Translations under genes and position numbers: made by a program
Shown: one piece after another, positions 23,901-37,429 of the stretch
Position numbering within the stretch: the stretch's first letter is position 1
How the letters are laid out: each line of letters starts with the position of its first letter
Assembly: GCA_008694505.1 (NCBI GenBank)
Contig: VZDJ01000049.1
Location: 3,749,932 to 3,813,931, forward strand
Source: Cyanoderma ruficeps
Lineage: Eukaryota; Chordata; Aves; Passeriformes; Timaliidae
DNA length: 64,000 nt
Direction: 5' to 3'
The notes under the pieces: model-generated
Seen by the model: only the letters and a program-made list of their open reading frames with translations
Databases searched by the model: none
Told to the model about the DNA's origin: nothing

Positions 23901-26900
23901 ACAACAGGCATCCTGTCCAAAAGAGCTTCATTCAAGACGTACACTTCTTCAGTATTTCTCCTTCATCATAAACTTTTATTCTTCATAAAAGATTCATTTC
24001 CCCGGGCCCGTAAACTGACTACATCTAATTCAGTGTCGTTCTACAAAAACTTCCATTCCTGGCATCAATCAAACGCAGCTGGCTTTCAAACCACAAAACA
24101 ACAACAGCTTGCTGCATTATCATGTTAAACAATATATATAAACTTATCAGGCTGGGGAAGGAACGTCTGCAAAATCAGCAGCTCCTTCGTTGTGCTGATG
24201 ACACACAGAGGTCTGTGGAGGAAACTCTCCCAGAAAGCTGCAGTTGTGTCTTGGTGTGTGTCAATGTTCAGGGTTTATTTGTCACACTTTCTGGGCAGGA
24301 TCCCTCAGAATTCCCAGAATCACAACCTCCCCCTGCACCTCCCAGAGCTCCTCGTTGGTCAGACACAGACCCCACTCACAGGCCATTGCCCCACAGGCTG
24401 CAGCTCTCAGTGCTGATTATTTGAAAATATTGGCAAAATCTCCCCTTAGGCACCAAGAAGTAAAATATAACATATGCACAGTTCTGGAGTGATTGGAACA
24501 GAGGATTTCTTGGGAAAATCTCTTTGGCATTTTGTTAATAACCTCTTAATAACCTGTCTCCCCTTCCCCTTCCCTTCCCTTCCCTTCCCTTCCCTTCCCT
24601 TCCCTTCTTTTTTCTGCCAAGGTATCAAGAGAACTCTACTGCTGAACTTTTCTTTTTTTACTACATGCACCTGCTGGGTTTAAAAGGACTGGACAGGAGT
24701 GGGAGTGAGGCTCATCTCCAGCCTGATGAAGTGTGAACAAATGTCTCAAGCCTACAGCCTTAAGAGAAGACTGAATTTGAAGACCAACAATAAAATATTA
24801 ACCAGTTCAAGGACTGAAAAAAATTAACTTTATGAGAGCTACAGAGCTCAAAAAGTTCACCCATGGAGTTTTCTCAGCTGATTTTCACTTTTTCTGTGGT
24901 TCTCCACTGTATGTTCAGTACATTAAATGTTCTCTGCATGTGTTACAGAAAGGGAAGGGTTTATTCTCTTAACTAACATCACTGCACTGAAGGGTTGTGG
25001 TTCCACCTTCTCCACAAGCTCAGCTGTGTCTCCATACACGACAACAATCACCTGCACAATGGTGTATTTTCCAAAAGTACAGCCATTTGAACCCAAGGAG
25101 GACAAAGAGTGAAAAATGGGACGAAAAAGGAAGAAATCAAGAGGGTTACCTACATCTCTGGAGCCCAACTTTCAGAAACTAGAACAAAGCAGGAAGCCCT
25201 CCTGACCATGTTCTCATCATAACTAATTACAGGTTTGATTATCATTTTTTGTACTTTTAGACAAAAGGCCCCAGGGGAGCAAAACAAATATAAGAAGAAA
25301 GGTCTAATATGGTTCCAATCAAGGGCATTTGAATTGCAATTATGTGTATCATTAAAAACTTCAAGGCCTTGCTCAATAAAAAATATTTAATAAGAATTAT
25401 TGAGTTCAGGCTTTGAGCATATTTATATCTGTACAGGACAATAATTTTCTAGCCTTTAGGGCTTCCTCACATTCTCTATTTAGATGTCTGGCAGGTCCTT
25501 TTAAGCTCTGAATTAGGTGGTATCACTGAGCAGTGCTCTGGGAGTGCCACTGCACTGCAGCCACAGGACTGGAAGGGTGAACTGGTGAACTGTCAGCTGT
25601 GGCATGAATAACAAACAAACTTCTCCCAGAGCACAAAAGAAACTTCCGTAATATTAAACAGAGATGAAGAACTGTCAAGAGCTGTTACTATCTATAGAGA
25701 GCTAATGCAGTCAGAAGCATATAAATTGAGTAAGAAATAATGGGGCATTCCCAGCTGAATGTTATGACAGAAGAGGGAAGATGTATGGGCAGGTCAACCT
25801 TTAGCAATACTGGTATTTAACCTTTTTTTTCCCCATGAGCAGCACGGTTGTTTTGGCAGAATGAATTATTCACTCCTGGGATGTTTGGAACATGACTTAC
25901 ACACAGGCCTATCCCCAGGCACGCTGGAGCCACTGTCACACTGCGGGAACAATGTGAAGAGCTTTCAGGTGTTCTCTGCCCCAGGCCAGACATTGATCTA
26001 TGAAATGTCAGTGAGGGAATTTGCATTAGCTGGAGTAACGTGACACGGATCTCACTTTGGTGTGTTGTATTTTGTCTGCAGTGCTGGGGATGATTCCTTC
26101 TTTAGGGCAAAATCGTGTGGTGAAAACGTGGAAAATTGTTACCCCCACCAAGGATTCCCAAATTGTGTTTATTGTCTGTACACGCCAGGTAATGACATTT
26201 TGTGGTGGCATATTCATACTGAAATTTATCTCTATTCTGTACAAGATACAAGAAATTGTGAAGAATGCAATTTATTCTTTCAGAGCACCAAGATTCCCTT
26301 CACAGATTTTGTGTTGTACAAAACTCATGATCCCCAAACTAGATAACCCACATTTTACACTCGGTGCATCTTCCCACACGCAAAGGAAAAAACAATTAAA
26401 AACAAATGCATGAAGATTTTTTGCCTTATAGACTTACAGATAGCATGAAACAGGTATTTGTATGAGGAGTGAAATCAATGAAATCTAATTTCCTATCTGG
26501 CACTGTCCAAAAGTTCATCCCCTGAAGAGATAAGGGGATGTCTTTTAGAGGGATCACAAAAACAGACCTACCACAGCTCTGCCTTCCCCTCAACAGTTCT
26601 CCCAGTTTTACTCATCACTGTTCCCCCTGCAGCAAACCATCCTTCCCTGCCCAGACAAGGGGAATCCTTCACACTTGTTCATTTACAGTCTCTCCAGATG
26701 GACTGGGAATTGCAAGTTTAGTAAAAGAGGACACAGGACAATGGAGATGCAGCTGAAAAAAAAAATCCCACTGTTCTTCCTCCAGATATAAACAGGCTGC
26801 AGGTTTAAGCAAATCAACAAAGATTTTTTTCTTAACCAGGATTCTCCCTAAGTAAAAGTGTCACACTCTCATGCCTGTTTCCCTTTTGACCAGCAAAGTT

Positions 26901-29900
26901 TATTAAGAAAAGGCATGAATTACTTCTTGGCTCATGACCACAAGCTATAAAACGTCCCACTGTTCTAATATTCTAAGTGCCAATTCATAACATAATCTTA
27001 TATGTCAGATCACATAATTCATAAGGCAATATAACACATTCCCTTGAAGTAAATGGTTTAATGTAAATGATGATATGCATTGAACATCTCGCAGCAGGCA
27101 GACGTGACAGGGCAGTGATTTATGAGGGAAAGAATATCTATTCAACATACAAAGAGCAAGATTCAGCCCCAGGCACGAAAAACACAAAGGGCCCACGTTC
27201 TCTCTGGAGTTTGGCTAGCACTAGGAATCAATCAGCAAAAATCACAACAAATAGAGACTAGATGAGACGTTTGGACATCATTAAATCAACCCCCTAAAAA
27301 CAAGGCAGGACCATTCTCAAAAAAAAAAAAAAGACACACAAGCAATTTTGGCTTCTTTGCTGAAAGGTCAGGTGCAGAAATTTCCAGGATACCTGTGTAA
27401 CTTTCCCCCTACAAGTACATTTGGCCAACAGTGCAGAAAGGCAGCCCAAATCCCACGAGGAGTTCGGTCAGTGCCAGCTGCACTCCAGCTGCAGCAGGGG
27501 AGGTGGAGGGTGCTCAGCTCTTGCCTCCACTTTTATAAAACCATCTGAGATAAAAAGGCCACGACTGGACACCTCCTGCCCAGAGTGCCCTGCTCACACC
27601 CTGGGGCCTTGCTCTGAACTGCCTGGCAGCTGAAACTTTTTGTCAGAGATGCTCGCAACCCATCTGAGGCACCGTGCTGCTTTCCCAGGTCCCATGGAAA
27701 ATTGGAGTTGCCTGCAATCATTCAAATTTGATTTCAGGCGTATGCAAGCTGTTTAAATGCAGATGCAAGCTTTATAGTCAAGGGCAAGCAGAGAGCTTAC
27801 TAAAAATATATATTCTGCGCTTATTTCTATTTTGTAATCCAAATGTTTTCTTTTAGCTTTTCTTTACCTTTTCCTTAACAGTTTCCCGTTCTTTACCCTT
27901 CCATCTTTATCTGGGTGGTAGAGTTGTGGCCAGAGCAATGCAAATTATAAACAGACAGCAATTTTTAAAGTCCTACAAATAAATAAGGCCTGATGTGAAT
28001 TTCAGATCCAGAAATGCCCGTGAGAAATTACCTCTTGAATGTGGTACAAAGCTTCCCCTAAACTTCATGACAAAAAGTAAATGGGGAAAAAAAATTAGAT
28101 TAATCATTTAACTTTATCCCCACCAAAAGAAGCTAATATCCAGTTTCTCCCAACCTCTAAGCCAGGTGGCATCCTTAATCAAGATAAATGTAGAAAAGGA
28201 AACAGAGGCTTCAGAGACTTCACTTAGGTCACTAGAAAAGGATTGACAATTATTTGCATTCTGAACTTCTGGGGGAGAACTGACCATCTTTCACTTCAAA
28301 GCCTCCTTCATCCTGTCTCCATCCAGGCCTGCCAAGCAGAATTAGAATCCTGAGTTTTTACAGGGATGGCAACTGACCCTTCTCTTAGCCCTTATTAAAC
28401 AAAACACTGCTGATCACTGGGGACCCACTTCACATCCATCAAGCCAGGAAAAACTCTGGATTTGGAGGCCAAACTGCACTTCTCAGTTCTGCATAAACAG
28501 CCCAGGTATATCTGATCCCACAGGCCTTTCCCAGCACCAGGGTCCTTTGGAAAGGAAAACTTGGGGCACTGGTAGGAAGGGAACAGCAGTGAGTTCTAAA
28601 TCAGGAGTATGTTAAAATTGAATGATGCTTGATAATGAAAATGAGAAAAAATATCTTTTCTTTCATTCCAACAGCAAATTGAGGGGAAAAAACCCTCAAA
28701 ATAGAACAGAGTAATGTAACCCTAAGTGCCTATTTTTTTAAAACACTAAAAATTACAGTCAGTGAGAACTGGGTAATAGCAAGCCCAGGCTACACTCTGT
28801 GTATGTTCTGCATTTGTTCTGGAGAAACAACAGAATGGAGAGATTTTTCTGAGAAAGGAACATTTTCACAGATTTCAATAGTCTTTTGATCGGGGCCGCA
28901 CACACAGATGGAAGATCTCATTCCATAAATTACCTACTCTTATAAAGGAATTGACTGACTTCTTACAAATATAAGAAAGGCAGCAATTACACTCCCCTGT
29001 CTCAGTGGGCTTTAATCAAAAGCACGTCATTACTTCAGAGAAATCACTTTGCACTGTTCTTCTATGTCCAAGCAAGGTACCCTGGCATCCTTCCTGATTA
29101 AAAAGTAATAATATTATGTTTTAAAAAGATCTCTTAGTACAAGGTCAATCTTCCCTGATTGGAAATGTTTTTTTGAGACAGTGGGCCAGAATTTCTGTTG
29201 ATCTAATTTGGCCCAGCACTACTAAAGCAAAGATTTATCTTAGGTGAGGCTGTGGAATTCAGGATTGACCTTGAAGGTCTGTGTTAGGTATTACACAGCA
29301 TTACATTGCCTTTATTCCCTTTTTACCTCCCTAATTTCTCACTTCAATATACGTGAAATGAAAGAGAAAACAAAAGGATGATCTGTGCCTCTTTTTATTT
29401 TATATTTTTTTTAATGCCTCTTCTCCCTTGGACCCTTTCCCTTCTTGCTACCAGCAATTTACACAAGCATCCAATTTTTCACATGGGTGTAGCGTTATGA
29501 ATATGCAGCACCACAGATTCAGCAATTATGGCACCTGGGAAGTTCTCATCTTTTCTCATTTTAAAGCACTGGTTGTTTGCTTTAATCTCAAATCACAAAG
29601 TGGGAATAGAATTGGAACACCCAGCCCTGGTACCCCTGAGTCTGTCACTGGGACTCTCAGCACCGACATCAATCCAAAATTAACCCAGAAAAGCTGAGGG
29701 TGCTTCAATATTACAAAAGCAGTGCTAATGAAAGGAGAATCAGATGTCCTAATGAGGAGGCAAATCATCTCACATGGCTTCTGCCTTCCTCTGCAGGAAC
29801 CAGGGCACACGCTTCATTCTGATGGATTATTTCATCTCTGTATTGATTTCATCATCAAGTCCCAGCCATTTGATCTATTAAACATCTGAGAGTTTTTATC

Positions 29901-31286
29901 TGAGGGATAAGTGTTTCCATCATAATACAGGATCTTTTTTTAGGTGAGTTTTGTTTTTCTTCCACCCCTCCCCTTCTGCAGCTGAACTCCTGGATAAGTT
30001 ATTTGGTTGGTCTCCCAGTGTCTGCCCTGTTGAACTTATTTAAATTCACCCTGCCTGAGCAATATTTCATAATGGACTTCACTGCTGGATCCAATAAATA
30101 AACTGGGCAACTACTCCCTGTTCTTCATTTTGAGAATTGCATTCAGTCCATTGCAATTTTCTGGATAAATCATATCACAGATGCAGTCATTCCTATTAAA
30201 ACTACAAACAGAAGTGGAATATTTGATTTTAAGGTCTCAAAGTAAGCACGGAACAAATCCTTAGTGAGGATCACAAGGCATGTCTTGGAAGGATATCCTT
30301 AGAAAGGATTTATTCTTCCCCCCTGCACTCTCCTAACCCAGTTCAGCAGCTTCCCACTGTAAAGGAGCCCACAGGAGGAAGGATAAACACCATCAGTTAT
30401 TCTGGAAACCTGCACTTCAAACTGGTCATCCCTTAAATCCAGTCCACACAGCTCATTCCCTAAGAGCAATCCGGAATAAAAGAACACAGAATTGTTTCCT
30501 GCCTTTTTCCCCATCTTGAGACTGAAGTATCTGCACGTAGAAATCTTTGCAGCCCGTCTTCAAACGATCTTTTTTTGGTTAAATTATATTTTAAAGCCGC
30601 TGATAGCCGAGTTAAAGAAATGATTCAGATGCTGCAAGAGTGTGCTCTGTCATTTTAAAACAGGCCCTTGAAACTATCTTGTATAAATCACAGGGTTCAG
30701 AACTATCCATATTCGTAACAAGAATACAATTTGGGGTGTGTGATATATATTTTCAGTAGGGATCCTGATAGTCTTTCCTGAATTAAGTAAATTAAATTGC
30801 TTACTTCAGCAAGTGTGATTAATTTCACTCAGTTACAACCATTTTAGGATCACATATCCAGTCTTTTAGGGGTTTCTTTTATAGTTACTAAAGGGGGACT
30901 GGCAATTTTGAATGCAGTTCATCCCATTCTAACATAAAAATTTAGGAAAGGTGAGATAAAGCATCATCAGAAGTGCTTAATTCTGGGTGAAACCTAACTC
31001 TGAGAAGACACCAAACTCCAGGGTGCTTAAAAGACGTGGTTTTAATTATCTATTAATTCTGCCCATTGCAGGTGTGGAAAGTAGGGTTAGAATAAAATGG
31101 TTCTCCTCTACTTTTGTTCCAGTACTACAGACTCCAGAACCTTTTCTCTCCCCTTCTCATGACTGCTTGGGGCTGAAGGGATCTTTGTGCTGCACAACTT
31201 TACAGCGTGAACTGGCACCTGAGCCCTGCTCAGTGGAGCCCTGCAAGGATTAAAAGCAGGCCAAGATATCCCTGGTTTTATTCCCT
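20933..31286. other. Long unique intron, no gene seen
   Basis: Ten kilobases of A+T-rich sequence with the (AAGGG)n tract as its only clear repeat. The frames at 23257-23752, 24923-25182 and 26057-26413 are the longest and were judged to be chance. Confidence 0.65.
24559..24608 (-). repeat. (AAGGG)n pentanucleotide microsatellite on the gene's sense strand
   Basis: The plus strand reads about nine CCCTT units with a slightly irregular left end; the minus strand, sense for CDH13, is (AAGGG)n. The tract is purine-only on one strand, with T-rich flanking sequence on the right. The open frame encoding GKGRE-type repeats is an artefact. Confidence 0.95.
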
Positions 31287-31330
31287 TAGAATTGATGCAT
31301 CCTGTTGGGAAGGGACCTTAAACAACAAAT
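31287..31330 (-). mobile_element. Possible short CR1 remnant
   Basis: The plus strand reads 'tgttgggaagggaccttaaa', close to the CR1 tail motif. Only about 40 bp are recognisable, so this could be chance. Confidence 0.35.
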
Positions 31331-31593
31331 CAAGACATTTTAACTCTGTGTGTAATTGATTTAGTACTGAAAGGGCTACATTATGTCCCTGCAAAGAAAA
31401 TATGAGCGTGGAAAAGCTTCTGTACGTCATAAACCATCTAAATATTGACCGTGGAACTCCTTAACGGAAAATTAATAATTAAGCACAGAACGGGTCATGA
31501 TAGATCACTGCCAGCAATTGGATACTTGGAGATGATGAAGATTTGTGGAGCTGTGTGCAAATAGAGTGTCACTAAGTCGGAGGCTTGCTCTAG

Positions 31594-31624
31594 TACATTT
31601 ATACTTTAATACATTTATACTTTA
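31594..31624 (+). repeat. Two-copy 15-bp direct repeat
   Basis: tacatttatacttta occurs at 31594-31608 and again at 31610-31624, a small local duplication in A+T-rich intron. Confidence 0.85.
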
Positions 31625-34600
31625 TAAATGCACATATTCCTTCTTGGGCAAAAAGAAAACAAGCATCAGTCAATGCCAAATTATCCTAAGAAATGAGACC
31701 CAGAAAGAGATTTCCAGTTTTCAAACTTCTACTTTTCCACTGGGTACTTTGCCACAACCCTCAGCCTGAACACACTTAAAATTCAAGTTTTTAACTCCGG
31801 ACTTCAATGAAATCTTGTCTGTTGGGGAGAAGGTGGGTCTGGCACATGGAAGGGATGCTCTGGGTGGAGCCATCAGAGGTTGGTCCATTCCACCCATCCC
31901 CTTTCCCAGTCTGAAGTAAACTGGAAGGCAAACAGGATTTGGGAGCAGACGCAGGTCCTGCCTTGGGTTCCCTGTTGGAATTTGCTCTCACAATTTCCAG
32001 TGCTGAAAATGTCCATGCCAATACATCACAAAGTTCAAAGCAATCTGTAAACACCTTTTGTCAAACCCATTCACTGAGTTTCCCTCCAGCCTCAGTCCTT
32101 TTATAGTTTTGAGTGGAGCCCTGATTCAATGCAAGGAAGAATGAAAATTCCAAATGATATCAACCTTCTGGGCACAACCCCTGAGAGCTTGAGTGGATTT
32201 CTTCCATGCAAAAAACTTCAGTTAAATAATCAAGTAAGAAATATTTTACTTCGAAGCCCTGTGATTTATTTGTTTGTTTTCCCTGTAACTTTTACAAAAT
32301 CATACTTTCCAGGGATGTGAGTTGTAAATCTCCCCAGCAATCAACAAGGTCAGCAACTGAGTCAGAGTTTTTGTCCCTGAGGTGTTTGCTGGGGTCCATC
32401 CCTGGCCCTGCTACACGCTTCATCACTAGATGAGATCATCAATAAATTGTTACACATGATGTTTATATAAACAAAGGGCTGAGGATCACAGATTTCCCAC
32501 TACAGCTATATCATAAATTCCTTGACTTTTGGCAAGACCAGTGACTTCCAAACCCCCATCCCAAACTTAATAACCACTAAAGGAAAAAAAAAAAAAGAAA
32601 AAAAAGTCCCCAAATGTATCAAATTTTATATCTTTACATAATAATTATTTTATGCCCATTTGTCTACAGCAACCCCCCTATGACAGCCAAAAATGAGCCA
32701 CAATGATTTGGTGGTGTAGCAGTTGTGGAATCTCCTGTGTGTGCTGCTGGAGCTCCACACACAGACATTTCCTGCTGCTTCCAAACAATCACATTCCCGT
32801 GCTCAGGAAAAAGGCATTATATAGGATATATGATATATTCTACACAGGATATATTTATTATATCCTGAATAACCCAATGTAATTGAATGGGCTGCTACAG
32901 TTGGCTTCCAAAAATCTTTTTTTGAAACTATTGCTTTGCTCACTGATCTGCCAAGGATAAAAATGTCTCTGTGAGACATCACGAGGGTGTTGCTCCATCA
33001 GGATTTGGGTGAAAATGTTGCAAAGTGGCCCCAGTGTCCAGGAATTGGAAAGAAATTAGCACAAAAAGCAGTTTTGTGCAAAAGAAAATTTTTCATTCTC
33101 TGTTTTGGCGCCCGTTCCTAAAGCAGTGAGATCTATGTGCAAACCCACAAATTGCATTATAAATTACCCACGCTACAGATGTTTATAAGCCATAATTAAA
33201 ATCAACCCAGTGCCCCTCAATTAAACATTTATGACAGATTTATTCAAAAACTAGTTAACCATTTATGAGACGCTTACATGGAAACAGAGTATAAATGATG
33301 AGTTTTCTGGGCAAACTTTATAAAGCACTTTCATTTAATCTTCTGTCCTGGTTACAGCATGTGGAGACTGTGCAGTACTGGAAATAATTTCTGACAAGTT
33401 TGCAGCTCATGGTGCTGGGATGACTCCATGAATAATAGAACAGGAGCATCTCAGGCTCATAAAAACAAATGAATGCTTTAAGTACATTCTTAAACCTGAA
33501 ATCTATTGAAATGTATTACTCTGAAGCAAAGAGAAATATTTTAATATATGTATAATTATGAGTGCCTGTGTATTTTTCTTTGATGTAATTTCATTTTGCA
33601 TTCACGTTACGGAGTTCATTTCCATATTACGTACACATACACTTGGTATAGAGGACAACAAATGCAAAGATATAGAAAATATTAATAAACACATAGATTT
33701 AAATGAAGTCATTTTTAATTTATATCAGTGCAAATGTGTTTCGAATTTGGTGCCGTTTCATTGACACGTTCACCTGCTGAATTTTCCACACTGATTTGGC
33801 TTGACTCAAATAATTCTGGGAGAACCCCTTATGGAATAAGAAGCTCAGCATCATCTCGCAGCTGCTGTAGCCAAAACCCTTCTCATAAACTGATCTTTTA
33901 CCTGATCAGCTGCGCTAGTAATTAAATATATACATGTTTTTTTAAAAGTAATTAATGGAGATACGATATTCACATTGTTCATGTTTTGCCGCATGCATCA
34001 AAAGTAATTAGTGTTAATAAAAAGTTACACGTGTTGGCAACTACACCACAATTATTACAGAGGAGGAAAAAAACATCATTTCTGCTCCAGCTCTGAAAAT
34101 AGTTCCTTAAAATTCCCTGGAAACTGAAACGTGATACTACAATAAATACATCTGTTACTCAAAGAGGTTGTATTTGTGCAACTCTAATGAACAAAACTGT
34201 TTGTATCGATTCCTTCCCGGGCTTATTCAATTAGAACATTTGAAAAATATACAAATGTGTGAGGCAAACAGCTGTAAATATTTACAACACATAAGCTATT
34301 GATTTTTATGTTTAGAAAGTATCAGAAGCAAAATTTTCATTTAATGTTTCAGTTTCTCAAATACAGTAACAGAGAAGTAAACACAGAAAACTAACCAGCA
34401 CTGAAATTTAGAAACAAAAAAAAAATCTGATTTCCCCCGTTTGTTTCATGTAGGCAAACATGCGAAACCTAAACAAAAGAAAATTTAAGGATTCCTCTCC
34501 CTCTGTAAGAAAACAGCTCAATTTGCATAATCTCCTACAAGTCTAATTTTCCTTTATGATATTTTGGAATGTTTTCCTGATCAGTGAATTCCCTGCGGCT

Positions 34601-35678
34601 GTATAAAAAGTTCTCCGCTCGGTAATGAAGCACTCCTTGTAAAATCACAAAATGAGGATTTGCAGTACAAATATCCCTGGCATCCTGCCGCAAGACAAAA
34701 CCATTTAATTCCTCCCTTTAAACAGAATCCATATAATCAGTAACAGATTTATGCCTCTGGAATACAGCAGAAGAGAGCTTCCCTGACAGGAGGATACTCA
34801 TGTTTGTGACAAACCACCTCAATATGTTGTCTAGAGCAGCTGAAGCTGTGACTCCTTGGAAACCTCTGTCCTCGGTGGGACAGGCAGGAGGAATTTGAAT
34901 GGGAATCAAAAAAAACCACAAGGTGTGGGCAGCCAGTGAGTTCCAACCTGAGCAGCAGTGAGGGTGTGCCCCAGACAGGTGAAATTAAATGGAAATATGA
35001 GCAGGGAAACTTAGTTCAGGAAAATTATTACTGGTGATTGTGAAAAGCAAAATGATTTCTTTTTGCATCATTTTCAGAGGCTGTTTCCTCACATGGAAAA
35101 GGAGCAAATACAAAAAGCTTCTTGCTGGTCAGTGAAGGGCCGTGCAGGGTCACAGCTCTATGAACCACCTCGCTCTGATGTTCTGCACAGGTTTGTGTTC
35201 TCCACTGGTTTGTGGCACCTTATTGTACTGCTGGAGAGGTGCCTGCAATGAAAAATGCTTATTCTGCTGTTTACAGCTCAGGCAGAGAGGGTAGGCAGAG
35301 GTTCCACAAGGAAATACAGACATCAAAACAAACCAGCACAAGAACAACATAAAATGAAACTGTCATCATCTTCCCTGACCTTAAATATACTGAAGGGATA
35401 TTGCTTCGGCAGGTTTCGAGCTTCTTCAAATATTAAGTAACCATGGAAATTTAAGGCCCTAATTTCAGACCCGCATTAGTGAGCAAACTGGTTCCCAGGT
35501 ACAGCCCATGAATGTTTGCAGGGCGGTGACACTTCTGCAGTGTACAAGATGTTCTCTGGATGGACGATGACTTAACAGACATTCTGACACGGGATCAACT
35601 TCTTTGAGAGATGGGCTGAATTTTATCACACATTTTATTATGCACACATTCCTATTAATGCAGAAGAATTGTTAAATA

Positions 35679-35714
35679 CATGTTACTACTACTGACAGCA
35701 GTAATAGTAACATG
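35679..35714 (-). repeat. 16-bp inverted repeat (hairpin)
   Basis: The plus-strand arms catgttactactactg and cagtaatagtaacatg are separated by a 4-nt loop (acag). One position mismatches as C·A on the plus strand, but on the minus strand, the CDH13 sense strand, it becomes a G·U wobble. An RNA from the gene could therefore pair all 16 positions. The stem is shorter than a typical microRNA precursor. Confidence 0.8.
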
Positions 35715-37116
35715 ATGGGCAGATCATTATTTATTTAGTTTCCACATTTCCAATTTGTTCCGTTTATTTCATAGCTACACAAGCTTGAAAGACTTCTTAA
35801 AATGAATCACAAAAAATGAGAGCATCAGAAAACCAATTAGATCAAGTCTCCATCATTATTCCTTTACTTTCTTGTTCTCTACTGTAGGAACATTAATGTT
35901 CCCTTTTAAAGGCAATTCCAACAGCCTTTTTTTCTGACATTAAGTCCAGATTTTCCTTCCACCACTCTACAGAATGCAGCAGTGACCATTATTATACTTA
36001 TAAATGCATTTATAAATAGCCTGAAACTAGCTAGAAATGTGGCAGTCCCACAGCATCCAGCAGATTGTGATTTATTCTCAGCTCTCACTTGAAACCAGGA
36101 GCAATGTTTCTTTCTCTCTGTACTGGATTTATTTTTTTCAGATCAATGATTTTCAGCTGCATTTTAATTACAAAACTGTAACACAATCTATTCCCCTTAC
36201 GTATCCACAACGCAAAATGCTCCGAGAAACGTGTATAAGAAACGAGGCTTGTTCTGAACACACCAGCAGAAAAGGCTGATCCAGCTTTTCTTTCAAAAGC
36301 AAAAGAAATGGACTTGATTCTCAGCTCCATCAGAGCAGCAGTAAAGGCCTTTCAGCAACGAGCAAAGAGGTGAAGGTGAAATGTGTCTTTGCATTTCCCC
36401 AGCCAAAGGAAGGAGCAAAGCCCATCAAGAGCAACCTCCACACATCCAGATTTCCCATTGCTCTTGTGCTGTTCCGCACCTTCTGTTCCTGCTGATTCCA
36501 CTGGAACATCCCTTGCTCTGACAGTGTCAGTGGTACCAACTCCAGAGAGGTTCAGTTCACTGAACAACTCTGACCCCAACACCACGTAACCTCTGTACCT
36601 GAAGAGGCCTCTGTAGTATGTGCAGGAACTGCAATTCCCATTGAATTCCAGAGCAAACAAATCAATATTCTCCCCAGAAAGCCAGCATTGATCCGGACTG
36701 ACTGAAAAATATAACTTTGAGAAAAGAGAAACGCTTTTGGGCACATCTCTCATTCAAGAGCACCTTTCAGAAGGGCTTGGTGCTCCAAAGGGAGTGTTTC
36801 GCTTCCAATTCTGTTGTACAAGTAAAAACCATCATTTTCCAGAAGTTATTCCCAACCTTAGGCCATCACAATCACAGATATTGGTGCACAAGTGGGGTTT
36901 GTACCCAAACCTTTAGGCAGGCTTGTCCTGCCCTTCAGCTGCAAGCCAGGCACAAACCCCTGCGTGTTCCATCATTCCTGTGGTGGGATCTCAGTGGCAA
37001 AGCGATTCCTGAATGTTCTGGTTCACGTGGGATAATCAATTGTGTGTCTGTGCCACAGGGAGGATGGGCCTGGCAGCCCAAATACCGACAGAGGAGAGAG
37101 TTTGAGTGCAAGGCTC

Positions 37117-37423
37117 TGTTGCCCTGAATTTTCTGCTTTCCATCTTTGTGCAGAAGTTTCTCACGCAGCTTCATGTAAACAATGTGTATTTTTAGAATGT
37201 TTACACAGTTCTCCTCTGAGAGAAGAAATGATTGATGGTGATGTCCACCATCCACGTTAGGGAGGTGGCCACCTGTGTAGCCAATCTCTGACCTTTGTAC
37301 AAATGTATATAAATGGAGTCAGATTTTGAAATAAAGGGAGGTTGTTCCTTTGATCTGCTGCTGTGTGTGCGTGCTCATCCTTCTGTCCCTGAAGTGGAAC
37401 ACTCCCAGCCTCGACAATCCACA
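37117..37423 (+). mobile_element. Solo LTR, antisense to CDH13
   Basis: A 307-bp block begins TGTTG and ends CCACA, flanked by near-identical hexamers (aggctc at 37111-37116, gggctc at 37424-37429) that could be a target duplication with one substitution. Inside, on the plus strand, are a ccaat box at 37281, a TATA box tatataaa at 37306-37313 and a polyadenylation signal aataaa at 37330-37335, followed by a U5-like region rich in short TG repeats. This order is that of a retroviral LTR. No internal retroviral genes adjoin it. The ends are my best guess; LTR identity is more secure than its borders. Confidence 0.7.
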
Positions 37424-37429
37424 GGGCTC

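Larger units (their letters stand above)
31331..37110. other. Unique intron with long A+T-rich blocks
   Basis: Contains the small duplications and the hairpin listed separately, an A-run near 32585 and palindromic 'aggatata...tatatcct' at 32846-32866. The stretch at 33.1-33.35 kb and the one at 34.0-34.6 kb look like low-repeat regulatory sequence, but this cannot be shown here. Confidence 0.6.

Noticed and set aside
24923..25182. Minus-strand frame with a hydrophobic VQVIVVVYGDTAELVEKV stretch, briefly considered as another cadherin exon
   Set aside because: It lacks the DxNDN and LDRE motifs, has no clear acceptor and donor pair in the right place, and plus-strand frames are open over the same bases. 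The faint likeness to the CDH13 propeptide is chance, and that exon would not lie next to EC2.
26057..26413. Two overlapping plus-strand frames of 94 and 118 codons
   Set aside because: Two different frames of the same strand are open over the same bases, with no recognisable motif or homology. Length is within chance for this window size.
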